Shown: piece by piece, positions 1 to 11,300 of the stretch
Numbering within the stretch: position 1 is the stretch's first letter
Layout: every line of letters begins with the position of its first letter
Assembly (NCBI RefSeq): GCF_001949145.1
Contig: NW_019091362.1
Location: 10,855,830 to 10,883,426 of the forward strand
Reading direction: 5' to 3'
Origin: Acanthaster planci
Lineage: Eukaryota > Echinodermata > Asteroidea > Valvatida > Acanthasteridae
DNA length: 27,597 nucleotides
Program-made: the position numbers and the translations under genes
The notes under the pieces: generated by a model
Told to the model about the DNA's origin: nothing
The model's database searches: none
The model's input: the letters and a program-made list of their open reading frames with translations, nothing else

Positions 1-1900
1 AGGGTGGGGGGGGTTCTCTCCGTCTCATACCTTGCTGCATATGGGTTGCCCCATGTACATGTACAGTAGCCCTCCCGCAGTCTCTGTGTCACCTCCCTGC
101 CACTCATTGTCAAAATTGTTGTCCTCCAACAAAGAAGAAACCCAACAATTCACACAAATCTGTTGGGATACGCGAAAGGGATAAAAAAAACATCTTGGCC
201 TTAAAACCTAAGTGAGCCAAAAAACCTAAATTTCTCACTGGCCAAAACGATTTTTGCCCTTCTGTCGGCACTTTCCACATTTCAGGCAAAGCTTCATTGG
301 AGTTGAATTGGTGGAAATATAAAAGCAATATTTATAAAACCATGTATATTTTGCGTGAATAGATAATTGAGCCTGAGATTTTTGATGACGGTGATCTTAT
401 ATATAAACCAAATGCATAACAGAGGTTGTATGCCTTTTTTAACAGTACATATGACTTTTCTGCATTTTCCTTTTTTGGTGAAACGTTGGATGCTTCAGAC
501 CAACTGCCTCAAGAACAGAAACCAGCAGTATGTGATCTCTCTCTCCATTCTCCAATGTCGCTGCCACTTGTCTGACATTTGACGCAATTTGGCTGAAATA
601 GCTTAAATCTGTTGCACTGTGTGTTTCCTTGTGTATCTTTATTGTTGCGCAGTATTTTACATTTTGACTATGCACTGTTGTAAGGTTGAACATTTCATTT
701 AGGAAACCCTTTTGTTTTTCGTTGAAATGCTTTGACTGTGAACGTTTCTTTAAAGCTCAACCTGCAGACAGAGCTTTTTCTTTGTCTGGGATTACATTTG
801 CTTTCATATATTGAATATTAAACCCCCGTCCCAACCTGCACCCTCTTAAAGTGTGTGCTTCTCTAACCATCTTTGTCAATGCAATATAACAAATGGTGAT
901 TCAGGTCACTCAGCGTCTTTTAGAACTAATTTTATAGTGTTTCCATTTCTCAACAGACATAAAAACGGTGCCAGAATCACTAAAGCGAACCTTTCTTTTT
1001 GTATTATTGACTCAAAATGCAACTTTCTGTTTTGAGAAATGAACATATTCCAGGCAATACTGTCACAGCAGGATTGCCCAGGATGTTGGCTCTAATCACA
1101 ACCAAAAGGAAAATATTCTGAGACCCCTGGCAAGTTGACGTTTTCAAGGGGAAAATAGGCTAAAAATGTCAATTTTGTAAGTTCTCAAAACCTGCTTTTA
1201 TGCAAGCTGTTAAACGAGCATAAGGGTGACACTTAAAGCAATATTTTTTGTCTCAAGCAGAGGTAAGGATGGCATTTAAAAGCGATATAAATGGATTTAT
1301 GAAATATCTTTGCATTTTGGTTAGGTGGAGTTTTAAATGTAAAGTATCAACCAGTTTTTTCAGACCCCTAAGTCGGCCTAAAATGCCAAAACACAAAATG
1401 AGCTGTTTTCATGGCAAAAGGCTACGAATGGATTTGAAAAGTCTATTTGTTTACCTGTACCCCAAGTCTTTTCATCCTACAAATTATGAAAAAAAAAGAT
1501 TTTTGACCAGTGACACATAATGTCTGGTATTTACGTGAAATGACTTTTAATAATTATTCCGTTGAGTAGGCCTAGAAAAGTATGATTTCTATAGCGTTTT
1601 TGTATTCACACTTACACTCCTGTCACCTTAAACGATGTAATCCTCACGTAAAATATTTTAAGTGCAAAATTTCGTGCTTATAGTTACATCATTTATCCAT
1701 ACATGTAGCTTCAATTGTCATCACAGGTGGTGCGAAGAGAAACGACTGCATAGTAAATGCAGACTTCGCAGCTTTTGTGTGTCGTTTCCTGAATTCGTCG
1801 ACTGAAGCAATGAAGCTATCAGCTTACGAATACAAAGCACTTGGCTAGTCCCCACAAGTTCAATTTATAACGTCACCTGCCGCATGCAATCATTGTAAGA
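1..1900. other. intergenic DNA, no gene recognised
   Basis: I see no convincing exon on either strand. The open frames are short, have no recognisable domain and no flanking splice signals. The stretch starts with a G-rich run and contains TACATGTA words near 56 and 1696 and a TAGGCCTA-type word near 1567, which recur elsewhere in the window. It is probably the spacer upstream of the tetraspanin promoter. Confidence 0.5.
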
Positions 1901-1924
1901 TTTATAATAGAAAGTTCCTGTATT

Positions 1925-1989
1925 GCAACCATGGCAACGTTTACAATATGTGCGGCAAGCTGAACCCTGCTTAAGTGCACGTATATAGC
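1925..1989 (+). promoter_or_regulatory. candidate tetraspanin promoter: RFX X-box plus TATA-like box
   Basis: Positions 1925-1938 read GCAACCATGGCAAC, close to the palindromic X-box (GTTGCCATGGCAAC type) bound by RFX factors. A TATATA core follows at about 1983-1988. A start site about 30 nt further on would leave roughly 320 nt of 5' untranslated leader before the ATG at 2333. What is seen is the two motifs and their order. That they drive the downstream gene is inference, and an unseen non-coding first exon could move the real promoter. Confidence 0.35.
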
Positions 1990-2332
1990 TGATCACAGTT
2001 GCCCATGCAGGGGTGGATATCGTTTTGTTGAAAAAAGCTGTAGGGGAGCACTGCCACAGTGGATGTCAATTCGTCCATGACCGCAACAAGACAATACCCT
2101 GAAGTTAGTTTAGAAGTAGGGGGCCTATGGGTCCTATCATTTTTGTTCAGCAGTCGAGAACTTGTGGTTCACGTTTATGAAATTCACCCATTTTCTTTCT
2201 CGTCAAAATCGTCAGAAATCCGTCCAGTCGAGGGAAAATAGTTGTGGCTAGTGTGTGACAACAGGTGCCTAAACGTTTATCTACACATAGTTTCTGTGCT
2301 GTTACGGGGTGGGACGGCATTGGTCGCCCAAC

Positions 2333-5300
2333 ATGGGGCTAGCTGGCTGCTTCAGGGTTCTGCTATTCATTGAGAACTTCATCTTTTGGGTAAGCCATGT
2401 TGCGTTTGCCTCCTCCCCAGTATTATGCCACGTCTACCGCTTCGTCGCTCTTTCTAATTTGGGAGTTTTACCATGTATGACTCCCTTTTGGGTCAATTGC
2501 CGTTTGTCATTCCGTCTTTTGGTCTTTTGCCATCAAACGCATAAGCATGCTGAGTCATGTGATCAAAAACTACTCACTCTTATTGAAAACTATAGGCCTA
2601 CTTGTCGATTCGAGATATTGGCTTCAGCTTTTGGATTTTTTTTTCATAATTTTAATGTTGCAACGATGTCATCCCAGCCACTGATACTCATGGGGACAAA
2701 GAAATGAAATTTGATCATTTTAATGATCGCACAATTGTATTTAAAGTTCCACCGAACTTTGTCGCCCCAGGAGAGAATTTTTCCTTCATTAAGCTTGGCA
2801 AAGATTACAGGAGATTGAACCGCAACAGTGGTCCACTAAAATGTATTCTCCCGTAATGGAATGTCATTATTGCTTGATATCAGAGTGAATCAAAAAATAA
2901 AAATCCAAAATTAATTTGGTTCCAAAGTTATTAGGAGTATATAATTCAAAGGAATGATGGAAAATCACTTTTACGAAATTTTGTTTTAGAGGTCCCAGTT
3001 ACAGTAATAGTACACCACAGAGTCAGAATATATCATTTTTTGTCTCTTCGCTAGGACCAGGGCTTTCCAATTTAAAATTTATTTGGAACTTTATACAGAG
3101 AAGAAAACCGTTGATCTAGCCCCCCCCCCCGTCGTCACATGCAAGCAACTGTCATGCTAAGCCGCAGATTTCAGGTGAATTTGTAGGTATATCTTCAAGC
3201 ATCGGAGTTTTCAGGTGAAGCTCTGTAGCCGTGTGACTTGGTTAAATGTTACCCCGAAATGCAAGGTGGTTAACCAGCCCCATATGTAATGATATCACCG
3301 CTAGCTCAGTATGTAGCAGACGGATCCGTGACCCTGCGGGGCAGTGGGCCCGAGTACCGGTCGTTTCCCTAAAGTCTCCCAGCGCGTCATTATTGTTTCT
3401 CTGAACTGAGGGCGTCGATCGGCCAAAATAAAAGAATTTCTTGTTTTGTTTCTTGTTGTTTCAGCCCGTTTCGGCACACGATGGTTGAGGATTAAATCTC
3501 AGCTGAATTGAGCTGATTGGGATGGGGGGACGCAATTAGCACCATACCCTCTTCGAAAGCGTAGTTTTAAAGTGTGGGGAGAAAAACATTTTATTTTCTT
3601 TCCCTTCCCAAGGCCCCACTCCCAAAATGTAGCCTCACATCTCAGAAAAATCGCAAAGCCTAAAAAAATATATTCCCAGAATTGGTTCCCTCAACCCCTC
3701 CCCCCAATCGTTTTGCGTCCACACAATGTTTGTTGTCGTCAGTATTGTGATGAGATATTGGGTGTTATCTCTGACAAGATTTTTCTTCCTCAAAGCCTGT
3801 AAAGGGGTGTTTCGTTTTCTGAAAATTCAAATGATCAGCGTTATTAAAGGACCGTGCCATGAAACTCGATTTTTTTCAGTGTTTGCATGCCCTGTGCATC
3901 CGATTTACCGTACAATCTCCGTGTTGCCGTTTGTCCAAGCTGATTGATGCAAATTTCCCTCACCAAAGAGTGAATTCATCTTGGGCAAAATGATTTTTTT
4001 TACTTGCTTCATTGTCGGGATTTTGCCGGTTTTGTGTTTGCAGTGGCGTAAATCTGTGCAGGAAAGGGGGAGGGGTTGGGGATGGGAGAGGTGGGGGGAC
4101 ACAATATGACTCTAGATGTGGATATGTATGATGTTTTTATATATCTGTAATTATGTGTTCAAAAGGGCATATTTATGGCTTTTTAATTAAAATTGTTTTC
4201 CCTTTTAGAGTGGTATTGAATGCATTTTAGTCTTAAAAAGTCTCAAGAACTCTTCACAACGCACTAATATTTGCTGAACACAAAAAAGTGTGTGGGGGGA
4301 TGATTCAATAGCCCACCCCCCTCTCAAAAATTTGTGGGGATATATGCCCCCATCATCCCAGGATTTACGACCAGGCATGACTGTCTGCAGTTATTGAGGA
4401 AATTGTGCACCGTGCTTTCATCAACCTCGATGGACAGCCAATGACGATGACACAAGAGCAATTAGACTCAATACTGTCGTTACAAGAACACCCCCATTTG
4501 TAACGACCAGAATGGGTCATAATATTTTGAACAGGAAACATGCAGGTACATCAAAAGGATGTCTCATTATTTCATACTCTTTAGAAGAACGGATTTTGCA
4601 TAAATCATTCTTGTCATTGAGTCTTTAACATAAACAGAAACGCGTATCGGTGGGAATATATTGCTTTCGTGTAGAAGAAGCAAAATCATGGAGGAAAAGA
4701 ATAAAAACACACTGGCTTCCTGACAGTATTAAGTATGATCGATGGGCTGCAGAGCTCAACGGGCTGGGTTTTACACCGATCAAAGTAAACACTAATTTAC
4801 TGATTTTGCGTCAAGGTTTTCGGCGCTGCGGCATCGACTGTGTTGACCACTGACAAACGCTTTTGTATGTCTGTGCGGTCGACGCATCTTTTTGGAATAC
4901 AGATGTAGACATGCAATAGCTGTGTACAGAAGCCGTACGTCAAGTTTTCAAAAGGTTTGTGCCATCATAATGGAGATCAGTGGCACAAACAATGATGCGC
5001 CCAGCAGGCCTCACTTTGTACCCAGCAGCTCTATCCAAAATGAATTACATACAAAAATGCGGTTGTGAAATTTGGTGATAAACACTTTGGAGCAAAGTCG
5101 TCCGATTTCGTATGCATGTCTTTCGATGAATAGGTTCTGCTAAATTAAAAGTCGTCCCCTTAATGCAGTTGACAGCTCCGAGTCCCAAATCGACTTTCAT
5201 CATCCCGGTGTATAGTCTGACTGTGGAGCTGAAACCAAACGGGGCAAAAACTGATAAATCTCTTTTCCAACAAGTAAGCTAAAACCTGAATAATCAGCAA

Positions 5301-8300
5301 AAGAATAATCAGAAGATGTCGATGGATAATTGATGAGGCATCCTGAAATGGCAATGAGCGTGTCACATGGATCGTCACTTTACAGAGGCTATCAGTCAAG
5401 ATTTGAACCCATTTACAAGAGGTAGAGCGAAATTAAGTTTACTGTCGTCGTGCTTCACGTCGTGTATGGTAATGTTTGCCATGTTTACCCAGACAAAAAT
5501 TGCAAAATTTATTGCGACGACTCGAAGTGAAACAGGGCAACATAAGTTCAGGGGCTGTCAGCCTCGAGAAAGCTAGTACAATATATAAATACACTTGCAC
5601 AAGCGTCCACCGGAATTTGTGCATGTTTACATTTCTTCAAAAATCATCAACCGTCGTCGGAGACGAAGAATCTGTGATTGCCAGCAGGATATTGCCCACT
5701 CCTCTATACCTTGTTCATTATTAGAAAATAGGACCTCAGTCGCGGAAATGCTGGTTTACATTTTATTCAGAAATCATGAACCGTCAGGGACGGCGATTCG
5801 TTGATTGCCAGCAGGATATTATGAAATTACCCACCCTTTTGTACCTCCTTATAGGAACTCACTCACAGTAGGTCTACAGTCTTAAATACCATTGTCACAA
5901 AAGGACTTTTTTCAGTGCAGACCCCTTTATTTTCAAAATGTAATGAAACAAACGCAATCTAGCTCCGGATATTGGACCTACGCTGTGTTGGCCGGGGACA
6001 CCGAAATACTCCCAGCATGTGAACTAGGTTGGCTCGCCCCTCCATGACATCTTTCGTGACGTCAAATTCGCTTCGCTTTCATATTCGTCTGCAGTATGAA
6101 CCGGCTTTACGGGCGTTAATCGCGACGTGCGAAAATGCGATCCACAACCAGGCCCGCCATAACTGGTGCATGTACATTTGAATTCGTGGTTGTTTTAGGT
6201 CTGTATACATTAAGCTAAATCATATCAAGGGGTGTGAAAATGTCTGACCGCGGCTGCCCATTGGCTAGTTGGTTAATTTGTAATTTCTTCCTCGACAGCT
6301 GATTGGCACAGCCTTAATCATCGTCGGAGCTTATGTCCTTGTCGCCCCAGAGCTCCCGGCCTTTCTGAAGATTCTAGAAGGAACACAGGTGAGGCAGGGA
6401 AAGTGATTTTATTTCAATGACCTCTCTGAAATACTTGGATAATTGGGTCGTTAGCCTGTGGTTTGATGTTCCTGTAATAAGGTGTAAATAATTTAATTAT
6501 TGTCTGGCTAACAAGTTCAAAATCAAGGTTAAAATTCAGGCAAAGCCCAGAGAACAAATTATTAATTTATTATGAATGAAAACGACTCATCCCTGGATTC
6601 GGCACAGTATATCAGTCGGAGGTTAGATGTCGTGTTCCCGGCAAAAGGGCGTAAGAAACACTTTCTCTTTATGTAGTAAAAACAGATAAAATTTACTAAA
6701 AATCAACACAAGCTGTAAAAAAAAGCAACCTTTGAACAACTTATTAAACGACTTGAGAATTTTGTTTTAAAAACTGTTTGCAACGAAATTCTTATATTTC
6801 ATTAATTAAGATGAAACAGCTGCATACATACGTCCTTTTGCCGGGAAAGTTTTTTTTTCAGTGATCATGCTTCCCGCCAAGAGGGCGTAAGCGCTTGACG
6901 AGAGTGTGTTCACAACGAACGTGAACGCCGACCCTCTCGTTTTTTACTAATCCAATTATCAAAAAAATGAGCTCCCAATTTGTAATTGATTAATTTCGGG
7001 AAACTTTTGACACTTGCTTTGAATTTACATACTAAATAACCAATGAAACGGGGTTTATTAACACCTATATGTTTTTATAATATTTATCTCTTTGGAGCTA
7101 AGGAGAAGACTCAATTCCTGAGGGGGTAATTTTCACAGTGGTGAAACTTTCAAAATGGTTTAATTCTCTTTTTGATTTTTGGTTTCAGGTTATTTGCTAT
7201 GTTGCTATCGGAGTGGGCGGTTGTCTCTTTATCATAGGTAAGTGTTCTTTAATTAAATTAATATAGGTTTTCCCGGCCAATTTCAGAAAATGCGCGATCT
7301 AATTTGTAAAATGACATTTCAATTTAGCGTAGATTTTGAAAACGACCTAGTTTCATTTTAGCAATAACAAGCGTTCGACTTCGTTTTGCATCCTTCATAT
7401 CTATGAATATGCATTACGTTTCCTTAAAGAGGTTACAAATACGTGACTGGGATTTTGGATTGAAGTATTCCTTGCCAATTACAACAAATTAATGTGCATT
7501 ATTATTCGCTGAACATCTGTCTTTTATACTGTGACCCTTCGAAAGTGAGTGTTAATTTCATTTGCTGTAATTTAAAATCACAAAATATATGTTCAATTTG
7601 ATTAGAATATACAAGGTTACACAAATCGTGACACCATTTGACAATATATTTCCTGTTACTCATGTAGAGTTTGTAATCAAACTGTAAAAAAAGAAGGTTT
7701 CTTTGATTGAAACGCAGCACAAGAAGGACGATTCCCTAAGCGCCGATGTTTATAGGTTTCCCATAGTCGGTAGGTTCCAATGACAACATGAATGGTCTAT
7801 TTCAGTCACGAATATTCAAACATTTAACCAATCAACTAAACATTTCTAAGAATTTAACTTGTGTTGGCACACAAGTGAATTCAAATTCTTGACCAGGCAT
7901 ACGTTAAATAGTACTTCGCGCGAAATCGCCAGCACATTTTGCAAAATAGATTGAGTTAAATTTAAGATGAATGCAGGATTGCAGAGGTGCATTCAATTTC
8001 GCGCCAAAATGAATGCCAAACTAGTGCAATATCGGGAAATTGAACGCCGACTCTATACGACTGAATTTACCCTCTTCGAAATAGAATTGTCTTTGTTAAA
8101 CAGAAACGGGGATTTGAGTGTTCGTTCATTTTCGTTCGAAAACGAATGCATGGTATTACTAATTCATTGACACATTTTTGGCCGAGAATTTAATTCACAT
8201 GAGCTTTTGTATTGAAAGTGATTTTTTTTGGGGGGGTTGAACATTTAGCTCTGGTGAGGAGTAACTTTAATCTTAAAGATGTAAGGCATAGACCTCACTC

Positions 8301-11300
8301 AAAATGGGGTCGCTTCCTGTAGAGGAATTTCAGTCACGTGATCTTTGACGGTCAATGTTCAATTTACACAAATGTGCGTGGAAACGCGCGCACATTCCAA
8401 GTCTCTCAGCATTCTGTCGTACATGAAAATTGCCAATCGAAAATCGCACATTCGCAAAATTCCTGCGCCGCCACGGACTTGGAACGTTTCCTGAACTGCC
8501 TTTGGCCGTCAAGTGACGTCATGTGGGAAAACCATTGCTTCGTGCATCAGGATTTTGAGCGTCAATTTTTCGTGACGCACATCAACTGTGCCGTGTTACG
8601 AAGATAATTGGATCAATACGCACGAATGAATGGAACATTTTGCACTCTGCATACACGCGTCAGTCCTGATTGCGCGATTTTGCAGTAAGTTTCAGTTTCC
8701 TCCATAGATGGCATCTTCGGAGAGAGATCTATATTGTCGTTTTCATCGGCCGTCATTAAGTACGATATTTAAACTTGCAATTTTACTTGCAAATGCCATA
8801 GAGTGAACATTTAAGGGATGCGTTCCCTACCAGCTTGAAGAGTACGGGATTTAGAAACCGTCCTCCAGTGATGATTACATTTGGCTTTTTCTTTGCAGGC
8901 TTTTTGGGCTGTTGTGGTGCCTTCAAAAAGAACCCTTGCCTCCTGAAGACAGTGAGTACAGGAGACACTGAGACTCATGGTGGCCGCTGACACGTGAGCC
9001 CCGCGTGACTGGTCGGCTCTTGCTTGCATGGCACTTGGCTAATGAGCGCATGCTCAAATTGATGCAAACAATGTCAGACTGGTCACATGGGACCGGTATG
9101 TTTGCCGGGACTGATCGTCTTAAAAGACTCTCATTGTTGTTTTCGATGTTGTATTTTGTAAGAGGACTTATCAGACACTTCAAGGGTGAAAGCAAATAAT
9201 AAATAAGTGAAGATGCGCATGCATACGAGTTACTGTCAGTCGGCAAACCTATCCCGTTAAAGAGTATTGAGTCTGGCTTAGAAGATTTTTGTCTTTTTCA
9301 GCCATTGATACCCAAACGCGACCGCGCCATATCTTCGGTTTTAAGGCACCTTTCCATATAATATCTGCGTGTTTTTGTAAAGTATCCGGTTCGGTATTCG
9401 CATCTATTTTTGGCGTTTCATTCTTTTATAGTGCATCCTCTCCGCAACTTGCGCAGACGGACCCTGACACACGCTGAAATAGCGTCTGTCTGGTTCGCAA
9501 GTAATGATTTGCACGTTAACTTAAGGTTCGAAATCCGTGGTTTCATGTAAACGGCGATCATTGCATGTAACTATGTGCAGTGCATGTGCAGTGGGTGTGG
9601 TTTAAACTGAGGTGGCGTCTCACTTACAAACTGGATTGAAAGGCGTCTTCAGTCGTCAATTTCCAACAAAGCATAGTGTGGGACTGAAGAATGATTTACC
9701 AACAACGATGTCGTTTGCAAGAGTAAACTCAAAACCACAATGTAAACAATACTCTTCCCTTCTAAACATTGCACAATATGAGATCAATCTTTTGGTATAA
9801 AATTAGTATGTGTTTGTGTGAATGTACCGTATCTTTATGGGCGTTGTAGCAGCGGGGGGAGGGAGAGCTCTCTCTCCCCTAAAATAGGTCGACAAAGTGA
9901 AAACGGGGCAAAATCTGAAACAAAATGAAAGTAGCCAATTTGCTTGTTTTGAAAACAATTGACCCTGGTTTTTCAATTCGTTGCGGATGGGTGTTTGCTA
10001 TTCTTAGAAATTTGCCCCCAAATGCCAAGATAGGTACCAGTACATTTTCCGCAACACTCGATAGCTATTACACGATACAAATACATTAGGCAGCAGCTGT
10101 ACTCCATACCCAGATCTGCGGTTCAAAGGAACAGTGATCTTCCTGGGGGCGGAAACATGACACCGTCACAATCGCTGTTCGCCTTCATGGAACAAAAGCA
10201 AGGTTGCGCCTGTGTTTAAGACTCTTTCACGTCACTGTATGCCACTTATAAATAGCTTCTATGAATGAAGGTGGCCAATGCTAGTCACTCAATCACAGCT
10301 TCTAGCTTAAACCAGACATACGATTTCCAATAAAAACAGCGCTTGTGTCTCATCAGAACAGAAAGAAAGTAAACCAAACAACACAAGTATAAATTAAACA
10401 ACTCAACAACCCAACAAACAAACAAACAAACAAACACCCCTAACACCCCAACAACCCAACAAACATTCTTTTTCAAAACCATGTCACTGTAACAGGTTTA
10501 CACGCATGAAGCACAAACAACTGTCACAAGTCATGATTCGTATTTGTTTCTGTCCATGGTTTTCTCCATAGTATGCTGGCATACTGATAATCCTTGTCAT
10601 CCTGGAGGTTACTGGAGCCATCCTCATCTGGCAGTTGGAAGAAAAGGTGGGTGAAATTTTTTCATCATGTACAGGAAAGGGGAGAAACTAAGTTTGGTCG
10701 ATGGCTTTTCTAAGGGTCCCTGCAATGATTTTTTTCCTTTGACACACACACTTCCTTCTATCTTTATATGTATAAAAACTGCTTGACATCTTTTCGGGAG
10801 TTAAAGAGTAGTGAAAACTGCCCTTTTAAAAATCACTTCGAAATTGTCCAAGCCTCATTGGACCACAGACGGCACTGTGATCATTCACAGAATACACACT
10901 GATCAGTATCTTGTCCCTTTTTGGATCAAATTGTGAACCCAAAAAAGTTGCTCATTGAAAACATCCATGAAAAAGTTTTCTCCTTTCCAGTGGCTCATTC
11001 TCCAGTACTTTCACGATTGCAAAGAAAGGGATATTTACAACGGTAAAATATCAAAAAATAACTGCATTTTTCTGTGCACATATCAATGGAAGATTTAGGT
11101 TTTCTCCCCGGTTTGACATCACAGTTTGGCTCATTTATATCAATTGTGAAACTTTGCATTAGCATAAAACCACAAAATTGTCAAAATACAAAACAGAAAT
11201 TGAAAATAAGGTAAGTTGAAAACAAAGGTGCATTTTCAAGGGCTTAAGTAAAATTATTACATTTCATGGACCCTTTAAGGTACTTGAAGTAATTTGATTT

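Noticed and set aside
3119-3130. Run of C bases
   Set aside because: A simple homopolymer with no further structure; possibly a sequencing-sensitive site.
3301-3360. Possible functional tRNA gene
   Set aside because: A and B boxes are recognisable but the B box is degraded and no clean acceptor stem forms, so it is described as a SINE head.
7967-8170. 67-codon + strand frame in tetraspanin intron 3
   Set aside because: No domain, no splice context and AT-rich surroundings; it looks like a chance open frame.
8514-8521. Perfect CRE palindrome TGACGTCA in intron 3
   Set aside because: One 8-bp motif inside an intron with no nearby start site is not enough to call a regulatory element.
10285-10482. 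Open frame on the - strand
   Set aside because: It is created by the (CAAA)n and CAAC-rich low-complexity tract in an intron.
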